Assembly: GCF_000299335.2 (NCBI RefSeq)
Contig: NZ_CP004387.1
Location: forward strand, 2,356,001 to 2,420,000
DNA: 64,000 nucleotides
Direction of reading: 5' to 3'
Source: Isoalcanivorax pacificus W11-5
GTDB lineage: Bacteria; Pseudomonadota; Gammaproteobacteria; Pseudomonadales; Alcanivoracaceae
Of this stretch, positions 15,598 to 23,482 are shown one piece after another (position 1 is the first letter of the stretch; each line of letters begins with the position of its first letter). A program made the position numbers and the translations under genes. Below the pieces are notes generated by a model that made no database searches, was not told the origin of the DNA, and saw only the letters and a list, made by a program, of their open reading frames with translations.

Positions 15598-16932
15598 ATG
15601 AAAAAAGGAACGACACAAGGCGGCACACTGGTGGCGAGCGTGGTGCTGTGGGGTGCGCAGATTGGCGCGGTGCGCTGGGACACTGAGCGGCAACTCGGCT
15701 TTTTTGAGTATGCGCCGGCGTTTCGGCGTAGCGGCATCCAGGTGGCACCGCTGACCATGCCACTGGACAACAGCATCCATGCTTTCCCGCAGCTGGCACG
15801 CGACACCTTTCGCGGCCTGCCCGGCCTGCTGGCCGATTCGCTACCGGACAAATTCGGCAACGCGGTAATTGATGCCTGGCTGGCGGAACAGGGTCGCTCG
15901 CGCGAGGACTTCAGCCCGGTGGAACGGCTCTGTTATATCGGCCGTCGCGGCATGGGCGCGCTGGAATTCGAACCGGCAGCCGGTCGGGGCACCGGTAATG
16001 CGCTGCCACTGGATATCGGTGCCCTGGCGGCACTGTCCGATGCCATTCTCGCGCAGCGTGACGGCTTCAGCACCTGGCTTTCTGAAGACGAACAGCGCAA
16101 TGAGAAAGCCATGCGCGACATCATCCAGGTCGGTGTTTCTGCTGGCGGTGCCCGCGCCAAGGCACTGGTGGCATGGAACGAAACCACGCAGGAGATCCGC
16201 TCCGGGCAATTACAGGCCCCGCCCGGTTTCAGTCACTGGCTGCTGAAGTTCGATGGCGTCACGCATAATCGGGACAAGGAGCGGTTCGATCCGGCAGGCT
16301 TCGGCCTGATCGAATACGCCTACTACCTGATGGCCACCGCCGCCGGCATCGATATGCCGGAATGCCGGCTGCTGCGCGAAAATGGCCGCAGTCACTTCAT
16401 GTGCCGCCGCTTTGATCGCACCGATGACGGACAGAAGCTGCACATGCAATCGCTGTGTGCGATCGCCCATTACGATTTCAATATGGCCGGCGCCTGGTCC
16501 TACGAGCAGGCCCTGCAGGTAATGCAACGCCTGGGGCTGAGCAAGCTGGCACTGGAAGAGCAATTTCGCCGCATGGTGTTCAATGTGCTGGCACGCAACC
16601 AGGATGACCACACCAAAAACATTGCCTTCCTGATGAACCGGCGCGGTGAATGGTCGCTCTCCCCGGCCTTCGATGTGACCTTCGCCTACAACCCGGACGG
16701 CGCCTGGACCCAGCAGCACCAGATGAGCATCCAGGGGAAGCGGGATCACTTCAGCCGTGACGACCTGCTCGCCGTGGCACGACGTTTCGCGATCATGGAC
16801 AAGCGGGCGCTGGACATTGTCGACGGCGTTGCCACCGCGATCCGGCAGTGGCCGGCTTTCGCAGCAGAGGCCGGTGTGGATGAGGCCACCACACAGGCCA
16901 TTGCGGCGGCGCAGGCGCAGCGGCAGTGGTGA
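15598..16932 (+). CDS. hipA: HipA-family serine/threonine kinase toxin
   Basis: A 444-residue HipA kinase, full length for the family. The N-terminal subdomain is followed by the Gly-rich ATP loop SAGGARAK (181-188), a lysine in HWLLKFDG (about 217), the MCRRFDR element (268-274), the catalytic NQDDHTKN (334-341) and the metal-binding aspartate in SPAFDVT (D359). E. coli HipA phosphorylates glutamyl-tRNA synthetase and halts translation, giving persistence; the target of this one is unknown. All catalytic residues are intact. ATG 15598 follows a modest AAGGGAA ribosome-binding site. Confidence 0.9.
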   Translation: MKKGTTQGGTLVASVVLWGAQIGAVRWDTERQLGFFEYAPAFRRSGIQVAPLTMPLDNSIHAFPQLARDTFRGLPGLLADSLPDKFGNAVIDAWLAEQGRSREDFSPVERLCYIGRRGMGALEFEPAAGRGTGNALPLDIGALAALSDAILAQRDGFSTWLSEDEQRNEKAMRDIIQVGVSAGGARAKALVAWNETTQEIRSGQLQAPPGFSHWLLKFDGVTHNRDKERFDPAGFGLIEYAYYLMATAAGIDMPECRLLRENGRSHFMCRRFDRTDDGQKLHMQSLCAIAHYDFNMAGAWSYEQALQVMQRLGLSKLALEEQFRRMVFNVLARNQDDHTKNIAFLMNRRGEWSLSPAFDVTFAYNPDGAWTQQHQMSIQGKRDHFSRDDLLAVARRFAIMDKRALDIVDGVATAIRQWPAFAAEAGVDEATTQAIAAAQAQRQW

Positions 16933-16983
16933 TCAATGTCGTTGCGCGTTCTACCCTATGCACCGTGACCTGACAGGACCTGC

Positions 16984-17505
16984 TCACACCTCCCGGAACA
17001 ACTCCTGGATGTCAGGCAATGGCATAAACAGCAGCAAGGGATTCTCGGGTGCTGCCCGAAAACCGAAGGCTGTATAAAACAACCTCGCGTTTTCATCCTG
17101 TGCATCGACAAGCAGCCCCACACAGCCTGATGACTCCGCCACGGCAATCACTTTGCGTAATGCATCCACTAACAGCAGCCGCCCCAATCCCTGGCGCTGA
17201 TGCCGCACATCGATACCCAACCTGGCCAGCCGGACAACAGGCAGGACGTGGGTTGGAAGGCGATAGTGCCTGATCAGGTCAGCCGTGAGCTCCCCAACAT
17301 TGACAATGGCATTCGTCAGCGAATAGAAACCAGCTATTCCATCACCTTGTAACAGGCAAAAGGTGCGCGTCACATTTCTCTTTTCATGCTGCAAAGCCGT
17401 TTGCACAAGATACTGATTCAACGCCGGCTGGCCACAATCAAAGACCGCTCGACTTGCCAACATCTCAGCGCTCAATCGGGACAGTTGGCGAATCGTTATT
17501 ATCAT
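16984..17505 (-). CDS. tacT: GNAT acetyltransferase toxin, TacT/AtaT-like
   Basis: A 173-residue GNAT enzyme starting with the FDCGQPALNQYL signature of aminoacyl-tRNA-acetylating toxins. The acetyl-CoA loop lies at R101-L110 (RHQRQGLGRL) and the catalytic tyrosine is near 144 (RLFYTAFGF). Family members acetylate the amino group of charged tRNAs and block translation. It overlaps the antitoxin gene by 41 bases; AGAGG upstream supports ATG 17505 over an internal ATG at 17463. Gene order (antitoxin first) and pairing with a DUF1778-type protein fit the TacAT class. The acylated tRNA species is not predictable. Confidence 0.88.
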   Translation of the reverse strand: MIITIRQLSRLSAEMLASRAVFDCGQPALNQYLVQTALQHEKRNVTRTFCLLQGDGIAGFYSLTNAIVNVGELTADLIRHYRLPTHVLPVVRLARLGIDVRHQRQGLGRLLLVDALRKVIAVAESSGCVGLLVDAQDENARLFYTAFGFRAAPENPLLLFMPLPDIQELFREV

Positions 17506-17794
17506 CCAGGGCCTCTCTGTACGACATCAGGGCCTGCCTCAGGCGGGCATTCGGTGCACGCGGCCTGGCCAGTTGCTCTAGAAACCACTCCGAATCCTGC
17601 TCAGACAATGTGATGTTCTTCATTTCATAACGATCAAGGACATCCTGGGCGTGCTGGTGGACGACCTGAACGATGTAGGCGTTCAGAGGAACTCCTGTCA
17701 ATTCAGCGGCGCGCTGGATAGTTTCCTGAACGCTCACCGGCACCCTGGCGGTAATCCTGCCTTTCGGCTGATCAGTCGCACTTCTGCGCAACAT
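17465..17794 (-). CDS. tacA: DUF1778/TacA-type ribbon-helix-helix antitoxin
   Basis: A 109-residue protein with an N-terminal ribbon-helix-helix (GRITARVPVSVQETIQRAAELTG, about residues 11-34) and a C-terminal toxin-binding tail (LSEQDSEWFLEQL) typical of DUF1778 antitoxins. It binds the operator as a dimer and wraps the GNAT toxin. I chose ATG 17794, with GAGGT seven bases upstream; the longer frame upstream runs through the promoter. The operator candidate lies at 17882-17918. Confidence 0.85.
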   Translation of the reverse strand: MLRRSATDQPKGRITARVPVSVQETIQRAAELTGVPLNAYIVQVVHQHAQDVLDRYEMKNITLSEQDSEWFLEQLARPRAPNARLRQALMSYREALDDNNDSPTVPIER

Positions 17795-17861
17795 CTGTGT
17801 TACCTCGCGGATCAAAGCTGATGGATGGGCTGGATGCGACACAGCCTTAATAAACCCCCAA

Positions 17862-17890
17862 ATTGTGTAAAAATCACACATTGGTGTCAA
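17862..17890 (-). promoter_or_regulatory. Sigma-70 promoter of tacA-tacT
   Basis: On the minus strand TTGACA (17890-17885), a 17-base spacer and CACAAT (17867-17862) form a promoter 70-90 bases before tacA. The -35 box lies within the arm TGGTGTCAA (17882-17890), which is mirrored by TTGACACCC at 17911-17919 with one extra base, so repressor binding would mask the -35 region. Confidence 0.6.
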
Positions 17891-17988
17891 TATGTCACCT
17901 GGATGCGTATTTGACACCCAAGACCCACTCATACAACCGACCCTTTCCAATCGGGCTGACCTGGTATGCCAGGCCAGCCCGTGCTGAC

Positions 17989-18285
17989 TCACTCCACTTT
18001 GATCCGCCCGCGATTCTGCTCAACCGTACTTGGCCCAATGCCTTTGACGCGCACCAGCTCGTCCGCAGATTGATAAGCACCATGCTGTTCACGATCCGCC
18101 ACGATGGCCTCGGCCCGGGCCATGCCGACACCGGACAGGACTTCGGCAATTTCGTCGGCACCGGCCTGGTTGATGTTGACCGTGGAGGTAGCGGTAAGCG
18201 CCGGTTCGGCAAGTGCTGCACCGGAGGTCAGGGCAAGGCCGCCGGCCAGCAGCAGGGACAGGATGATATTGAGATAGCGTTTCAT
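17989..18285 (-). CDS. Secreted ComEA-like helix-hairpin-helix protein
   Basis: A 98-residue protein with a signal peptide (about residues 1-26, ending ALA) and a single helix-hairpin-helix domain: VNINQAGADEIAEVLSGVGMARAEAI and VKGIGPSTVEQN. This is the soluble, periplasmic form of the ComEA DNA-binding domain found in many Gram-negative bacteria, linked to DNA uptake during transformation. AAGGAG precedes ATG 18285. It is the last gene on the minus strand of the conserved rpsA-to-pyrF group but is separated from pyrF by a strong hairpin, so it may have its own promoter. Confidence 0.85.
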   Translation of the reverse strand: MKRYLNIILSLLLAGGLALTSGAALAEPALTATSTVNINQAGADEIAEVLSGVGMARAEAIVADREQHGAYQSADELVRVKGIGPSTVEQNRGRIKVE

Positions 18286-18336
18286 GGGTCACACTCCTTT
18301 GCGTTTGGTTTAGGAGTGCCTACCCTACCGAAGCAG

Positions 18337-18363
18337 GGGCGCCAGGCTTGTAAGCCTGCGCCC
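18337..18363 (-). terminator. Strong hairpin after pyrF
   Basis: A 12-base stem with one bulge and a two-base centre (arms GGGCGCCAGGCTT and AAGCCTGCGCCC) sits between the end of pyrF and the ComEA-like gene. There is no uridine run, so it may be an RNA-stabilising or Rho-assisted structure rather than a classic intrinsic terminator. Confidence 0.45.
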
Positions 18364-18381
18364 TCATTTGCTTTAGCCGGT

Positions 18382-19077
18382 TTACGCGAGGCTGTGTATG
18401 ATTTCGGCTACTGTGTTTGTAGGATTTTGTGCCTGCGTGATCGGACGGCCGATCACCATGTAGTCCACACCCAGCGTTCTGGCGTCCGCCGGGGTCACCA
18501 CGCGGGTCTGGTCGCCGGCATCACTGCCAGCCGGCCGGATGCCCGGGGTCACCAGGCAGAAATCCGGGCCACAGGCATCGCGCAGCATGCTCGCTTCCTG
18601 CGCGGAGCAGACCACGCCATCCACACCGCTCTCGCGCGTCAGCTGTGCCAGCCGCAGCACTTGTTCGCGCGGCGATACGTCGATGCCGATGTCACGCAGA
18701 TCCGCTTCACCCATGCTGGTCAGTACGGTGACTGCCGTCAGCAATGGCCGCTGGCGCGCCGACGACAAGGCGTTCACGGAGGCTTCCAGCATGCGCCGGC
18801 CACCGCTGGCATGGACGTTGACCATCCACACTCCCAACGCCGCAGCACTGCGCAGGGCACCGGCCACCGTATTGGGGATATCGTGGAATTTCAGGTCCAG
18901 AAACACGTCAAAACCCAGCGCCTGCAGCGCATCCACCACCGCCGGACCACTGCGGGTAAACAGCTCCTTGCCCACTTTGACACGCACCTGAGCCGGATCA
19001 AGTTGCTGCGCCATGGCAAGGGCGGCGGCGGCTTCAGGGTAGTCGAGGGCGACGATGATGGGGGATGAGGCTGGCAT
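18382..19077 (-). CDS. pyrF: Orotidine 5'-phosphate decarboxylase
   Basis: A 231-residue TIM-barrel enzyme that decarboxylates OMP to UMP, the last step of de novo pyrimidine synthesis. The active-site segment [10 protein letters not shown] (about residues 60-69) carries the Lys and the D-x-K-x-x-D charge network, with the first Asp in VALDYPEA and phosphate binding through TPGIRP and the IGRPIT loop. The length matches the bacterial group I enzyme. It follows lapB by 48 bases, the arrangement seen in many gammaproteobacteria. Confidence 0.96.
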   Translation of the reverse strand: MPASSPIIVALDYPEAAAALAMAQQLDPAQVRVKVGKELFTRSGPAVVDALQALGFDVFLDLKFHDIPNTVAGALRSAAALGVWMVNVHASGGRRMLEASVNALSSARQRPLLTAVTVLTSMGEADLRDIGIDVSPREQVLRLAQLTRESGVDGVVCSAQEASMLRDACGPDFCLVTPGIRPAGSDAGDQTRVVTPADARTLGVDYMVIGRPITQAQNPTNTVAEIIHSLA

Positions 19078-19125
19078 GGCGGGGTTATCCTTGCTCGGGA
19101 ACGCGTTGCATCACGGGGCGGTGCA

Positions 19126-20280
19126 TTAGACCATCGCGCCGGATACCGGGGCAATGGTTGCCCAGCCTTTGCAGCCCGGGCATTGCCAGTGCAGCGCGTG
19201 GGGCCGGAAGCCACATTGCACGCAGTGGTAGACCGGACGCTCGGCCAGCAGCCGCTGGGTCAGCGTGCGCAGGGTGTCCAGGTATTCGCGGGCATTTCCC
19301 TGGGTGGTATCGCGGTTCATCTCGATGATTTCGTTGAGGCCCTGTACCGACGGGAATTTCTTCATGTACTGGGCCAGGAACAACGAGGCTTCGCGCTCCC
19401 CTGCCCGTTCGCGCAGGATACCGGCCAGACGCACCACCAGCGCATTGGAGGGCGTTTCCAGACAGGCATCCAGCAGGAAGGACAACATGTCTTCCTCGCG
19501 CCCCAACGCGCGATAGCAGCGCTCCAGATCGTCCAGCACCTGATCCAGAAACAGCGGATTCTGCCGCCGTACACGACGCAACGCGCGCAGCGCGTTGTCC
19601 CAATAGCCGGCCTGGATTTCCAGCCGCCCCTGCAACAGGCTGGCGCGCACGCACTGGCCATCAAACGCCAGCGCCCGGCGCAGCAGACGCCGGGCTGCAT
19701 TGAGTTCCTGCTGGGCCGTTAACCGCTCAGCCAGTTCGCAACAGTATTGCGCCAGCACCGGGGCCACGTCGCGATTGCGGCGCAGCAGGCGTTCGCCGAT
19801 GGCCAGCGCGCTGTGCCAATCGCGCTCCTGCTCGAAGATCGACATCAGATGGCGCATGGCCACAGCCGCATGCCTGCCGTCGTGATCGACCATGTGCTGC
19901 AACACCTGCTCGGCACGATCAAACAGGCCCGCAGACAGGAAATCCCGTGCCAGCTCCAGTTCCACGTCTTCGCGCACTTTTTCCGGCAGGCGGCTATTGT
20001 CGAGCATGCCCTGGTGAATCAGCGTGGCGCGGTCCAGTTCACCGCGCTTGCGGAACAACCTGCCAAGCGCGAGATGGGTGTCCAGGGTGTCGGGGTGGGT
20101 ATCCAGATTCTCGACCATGGCACGCAGGGTGCGGTCGGAGGGTTCGCCGAGCAGGAAGTCGACGCTGCGCGGCAGCGCACGGGACTTGCGGCGGCGCGGA
20201 AAGCGGTCAAGGCGCCCGAGCAGAAAACCGATCGCGATGGCCGCGAACAGCAATGCCAGCAGCCACAGCGAAGTCTGCAT
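19126..20280 (-). CDS. lapB: LPS assembly regulator LapB (YciM)
   Basis: A 384-residue protein with one N-terminal TM helix (about residues 3-22), a series of TPR repeats through the middle, and a C-terminal rubredoxin-type metal site (YHCVQCGF and WQCPGCKGW). LapB recruits the protease FtsH to LpxC and so limits LPS synthesis. ATG 20280 begins the TM helix; the longer open frame runs back into lapA. It follows lapA by two bases, the conserved lapA-lapB pair. Confidence 0.94.
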   Translation of the reverse strand: MQTSLWLLALLFAAIAIGFLLGRLDRFPRRRKSRALPRSVDFLLGEPSDRTLRAMVENLDTHPDTLDTHLALGRLFRKRGELDRATLIHQGMLDNSRLPEKVREDVELELARDFLSAGLFDRAEQVLQHMVDHDGRHAAVAMRHLMSIFEQERDWHSALAIGERLLRRNRDVAPVLAQYCCELAERLTAQQELNAARRLLRRALAFDGQCVRASLLQGRLEIQAGYWDNALRALRRVRRQNPLFLDQVLDDLERCYRALGREEDMLSFLLDACLETPSNALVVRLAGILRERAGEREASLFLAQYMKKFPSVQGLNEIIEMNRDTTQGNAREYLDTLRTLTQRLLAERPVYHCVQCGFRPHALHWQCPGCKGWATIAPVSGAMV

Positions 20281-20282
20281 GC

Positions 20283-20522
20283 TCAGCTCCGGCGACGCGG
20301 CAGCCGCAATACGCCGCCCAGCAGCAACCCGGCGGCCAGCCCGGCGATGACGCCCACGAGCAGGAACAACAGCAGCCACTGGCCGAGCGCAGCCTCCGGC
20401 TGCCAGGCGGTGACCAGCAGCTCCAGCGCGACAGGCTGCGGGTTACCCAGCAGAAACAGCAGGCACACCAGGAACAGCACCAGGGCCAGCAGGACAATGA
20501 GGAAGTTCAGCAGCCAGCGCAC
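20283..20522 (-). CDS. lapA: LapA-family inner-membrane protein (DUF1049)
   Basis: A 79-residue protein with two TM helices (about residues 3-26 and 47-70) and the family NPQPVALEL segment between them. LapA is the partner of LapB in LPS assembly control. The start is GTG 20522, 14 bases after the ihfB stop; no better start is available. It is coupled to lapB downstream. Confidence 0.88.
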   Translation of the reverse strand: MRWLLNFLIVLLALVLFLVCLLFLLGNPQPVALELLVTAWQPEAALGQWLLLFLLVGVIAGLAAGLLLGGVLRLPRRRS

Positions 20523-20536
20523 GACGGCGGGCCTGC

Positions 20537-20911
20537 TCAGTGACCGGCCGCAGAGGCCGACCGGGGCATGTTTTCAGCCTCGCTCAGGTCGCCTTCGCCG
20601 GCAGCCTGTCCCGGGTTTTCCTGCATCGCCTGATTGACGCGATCACGCAGTTCCTTGCCGGGCTTGAAATGCGGCACATATTTGCCTTGCAGTTCGACCG
20701 AGGCACCGGTCTTGGGGTTGCGGCCGACACGCGGCGCGCGGAAATGCAGGGAAAAGCTGCCAAAGCCACGGATTTCGATACGGCCACCGTTGGCGAGATT
20801 GTCAGCCATTTCTTCGATCAGGGATTTTACCGCCAGCTCCACGTCTTTCGGCGAAAGCTGTTTTTGCCGGGCGGAAATACGTTCGATAAGTTCAGACTTG
20901 GTCAATGCCAT
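20537..20911 (-). CDS. ihfB: Integration host factor subunit beta
   Basis: A 124-residue HU/IHF-fold DNA-bending protein. The dimerisation helices ([11 protein letters not shown]) are followed by the beta-arm segment ([24 protein letters not shown]) that intercalates at the DNA kink. I chose the second of two nearby ATGs (20911) because the AGGGG ribosome-binding site is nine bases away from it and only three from the first. The C-terminal tail of about 30 residues, rich in Ala, Glu and Gly, is longer than in E. coli IHF-beta. It follows rpsA, as in most gammaproteobacteria. Confidence 0.95.
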   Translation of the reverse strand: MALTKSELIERISARQKQLSPKDVELAVKSLIEEMADNLANGGRIEIRGFGSFSLHFRAPRVGRNPKTGASVELQGKYVPHFKPGKELRDRVNQAMQENPGQAAGEGDLSEAENMPRSASAAGH

Positions 20912-20975
20912 AACCATGATCCCCTGGGCGTCCTGCCCTCGGGCCGCACTGGCGTGCGGCCCGGGGAGGAACGTC

Positions 20976-22652
20976 TTACTGGTCGCTACCTTCCATCTGC
21001 GCCTTGATCAGGTCACCGATGGTCTTCGGCGAGGATTCCTGACGGGTGCTCAGGTCGTCCATCGCTTCACGCTCATCGGCCATATCCTTGGCACGGATAG
21101 ACAGGTTAATGATGCGGTTCTTGCGGTCGACAGCGATGATCTTCGCTTCAACTTCGTCACCCGTCTTGAAGACCTGGGTGGCATCTTCAACGCGGTCGCG
21201 GCTGATTTCGTTCGCTTTCATCAGGCCTTCGACGTTGTCTGCCAGCTCGATGGTAACGAGCTTGGCATCCACTGCCTTGACGGTGCCTTTGACGATGCTG
21301 TTCTTCTCGTTAGCTGCAACATACTGAGCAAACGGATCGTCTGTCAACTGCTTGATTCCAAGGGAAATTCTTTCGCGCTCTGCATCCACCGACAGAATCA
21401 CGGTCTCAAGCTCGTCACCTTTGGAGAACTTGCGTACCGCATCTTCGCCCGGTTCTTCCCAGGAGATGTCGGACAGATGCACCAGGCCGTCGATGCCGCC
21501 TTCCAGACCAATGAAGATACCGAAGTCGGTAATCGACTTGATCTTGCCGGAGATGCGGTCGCCCTTGTTGTAGTTGGTTTCAAACGCCTGCCACGGGTTG
21601 GACATGCACTGTTTGATACCCAGGGAGATACGACGACGTTCCTGGTCGATATCCAGAATCATCACCTCGACTTCGTCGCCGATGGAAACAACTTTGGACG
21701 GGTGGATGTTCTTGTTGGTCCAGTCCATTTCGGACACGTGCACCAGACCTTCGACACCTTCTTCGATCTCGGCAAAGCAGCCGTAATCGGTCAGGTTGGT
21801 GACCTTGGCCTTGACCCGTGCGCCTTCCGGGTACTTGCCGACGATATCGTGCCACGGATCTTCGCCCAGCTGTTTCAGGCCCAGGGATACGCGCATTTTA
21901 TCGCGGTCGAATTTCAGTACCTTGACGTCGATTTCCTGGCCGACTTCAACGATTTCGCTCGGATGCTTGATACGCTTCCAGGCCATGTCGGTGATGTGCA
22001 GCAGGCCGTCGATACCGCCCAGGTCAACGAACGCACCGTAGTCGGTGAGGTTCTTGACGATACCTTTGACTTCCATGCCTTCCTGCAGCGACTCGAGCAG
22101 TTGCTCGCGTTCTGCACTGTGTTCGGCTTCCATGACCGCGCGGCGGGATACCACCACGTTGTTGCGCTTCGGATCCAGCTTGATGACTTTGAAATCCAGA
22201 TCCTTGCCTTCCAGATGCGCGACATCGCGCACCGGGCGGATATCTACCAGCGAGCCCGGCAGGAACGCACGGATCAGGCCGATATCCACAGTAAAGCCGC
22301 CTTTGACCTTGCCGCTGATCTGACCCTTGATGACTTCGTCTTTCTCGAAGGCTGCTTCGAGATCGGTCCAGATTTCCGCACGCTTGGCTTTTTCACGGGA
22401 CAGGCGAGTGAAGCCCAGGCCGTCGTCGATGGCGTCAACGGCCACTTCGACTTCGTCACCTTCGGCGATTTCGAGCTCGCCGGCTTCATTCAGGAATTCT
22501 TCGCGCGGGATGATGCCTTCGGACTTCAGGCCCGCGTTAACGGTCACCCAGTCGCTGTCGATGGCAACGATGGTGCCGCGGATGATAGAGCCACGTGCGA
22601 CGTCGAGATCCTGCAGGCTGGCTTCAAAAAGTTCGGCAAAACTTTCGGTCAT
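20976..22652 (-). CDS. rpsA: 30S ribosomal protein S1
   Basis: A 558-residue protein with six S1 RNA-binding repeats; the central ones are easily seen by their recurring G-x-V-x-x-x-T-D-Y-G-x-F blocks (for example [15 protein letters not shown] and [16 protein letters not shown]). S1 brings structured mRNAs to the 30S subunit and is essential. The length matches E. coli S1. A 137-base gap with a palindrome separates it from cmk upstream, as expected for an independently and autogenously controlled gene. Confidence 0.97.
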   Translation of the reverse strand: MTESFAELFEASLQDLDVARGSIIRGTIVAIDSDWVTVNAGLKSEGIIPREEFLNEAGELEIAEGDEVEVAVDAIDDGLGFTRLSREKAKRAEIWTDLEAAFEKDEVIKGQISGKVKGGFTVDIGLIRAFLPGSLVDIRPVRDVAHLEGKDLDFKVIKLDPKRNNVVVSRRAVMEAEHSAEREQLLESLQEGMEVKGIVKNLTDYGAFVDLGGIDGLLHITDMAWKRIKHPSEIVEVGQEIDVKVLKFDRDKMRVSLGLKQLGEDPWHDIVGKYPEGARVKAKVTNLTDYGCFAEIEEGVEGLVHVSEMDWTNKNIHPSKVVSIGDEVEVMILDIDQERRRISLGIKQCMSNPWQAFETNYNKGDRISGKIKSITDFGIFIGLEGGIDGLVHLSDISWEEPGEDAVRKFSKGDELETVILSVDAERERISLGIKQLTDDPFAQYVAANEKNSIVKGTVKAVDAKLVTIELADNVEGLMKANEISRDRVEDATQVFKTGDEVEAKIIAVDRKNRIINLSIRAKDMADEREAMDDLSTRQESSPKTIGDLIKAQMEGSDQ

Positions 22653-22768
22653 GTGAGATACCTGTAATTAACGATTTTCGCCATGCCAACCAGCAGGCAT
22701 GGGCAGCTCTTGTCTGACTGAACGAAGACCTTGCTGGTTTACGTTTGCGGCCTTCGGACAATCACCGC

Positions 22769-22790
22769 AATGCAATCGGACGATTGCATT
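22769..22790. repeat. Palindrome at the cmk/rpsA junction
   Basis: AATGCAATCG and CGATTGCATT form a perfect 10-base inverted repeat around a GA centre, ending at the stop codon of cmk and lying in the leader of rpsA. It could be a processing or attenuation hairpin, or a protein-binding site for rpsA control. Confidence 0.5.
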
Positions 22791-23482
22791 CACGCCGCGC
22801 CGATCAAACTGCGCCGGGCGGCTTCTTCGAGGATCCGGTCGACCACGTCTTCGACACTCAGGTGGGTGCTGTCGATGACGATGGCATCGTCCGCCGGGCG
22901 CAATGGCGCCACTGAACGTTGCATGTCTCGGTCATCCCGGGCGCGGATATCCTCAATGAGGGCCGGGAGGTTAGCATTAAACCCCTTTTCCTTCAACTGG
23001 TTATAGCGTCTGCGTGCGCGCTCCTCCGGGCTCGCCGTGAGGAAGATCTTCAGCGGCGCCTGCCGGAACACCACCGTACCCATGTCACGGCCGTCAGCCA
23101 CCAGCCCCGGCGCCTCGGCAAACGCCTGCTGGCGGGCCAGCAGCGCATCGCGCACCGGCTGCAGCACCGCCACCTGGGACGCCAGTTCACCGACCCGCTC
23201 GTCGCGGATCAGCTGGCCGATATCCTCCCCCGCCAGCAGCACCTGGATGTCCCCGTCGCCTTCACGGAACACCACCGGCAACTCGCGCGCCAGCCGGGTC
23301 AGGGCGGGTTCGTCGTCCAGCGCCACGCCCTGGCGCTCGGCGTACAGCCCCAGCACCCGGTACAGGGCACCGGAATCCAGCAGATGCCAGGCCATACGGC
23401 AGGCCACGCGGCGGGCCACGGTGCCCTTGCCGGAGGACACTGGGCCGTCAATGGTCAGGACGGGCACGCGCTGCCCCCCCAT
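22790..23482 (-). CDS. cmk: Cytidylate kinase
   Basis: A 230-residue P-loop kinase that phosphorylates CMP/dCMP. It has Walker [10 protein letters not shown] near residues 13-21, the CMP-binding segments LDSGALYR and [10 protein letters not shown], and a lid region rich in Arg ([10 protein letters not shown]). ATG 23482 overlaps the stop codon of tyrA-aroA (TGATG), so the two are translationally coupled; a TTG one codon earlier is not needed. The length is normal for the family. Confidence 0.95.
   Translation of the reverse strand: MGGQRVPVLTIDGPVSSGKGTVARRVACRMAWHLLDSGALYRVLGLYAERQGVALDDEPALTRLARELPVVFREGDGDIQVLLAGEDIGQLIRDERVGELASQVAVLQPVRDALLARQQAFAEAPGLVADGRDMGTVVFRQAPLKIFLTASPEERARRRYNQLKEKGFNANLPALIEDIRARDDRDMQRSVAPLRPADDAIVIDSTHLSVEDVVDRILEEAARRSLIGAA

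Noticed and set aside
20634-22667. 677-codon plus-strand frame opposite rpsA
   Set aside because: Shadow of the highly conserved S1 repeats; its apparent repeats only mirror those of rpsA.
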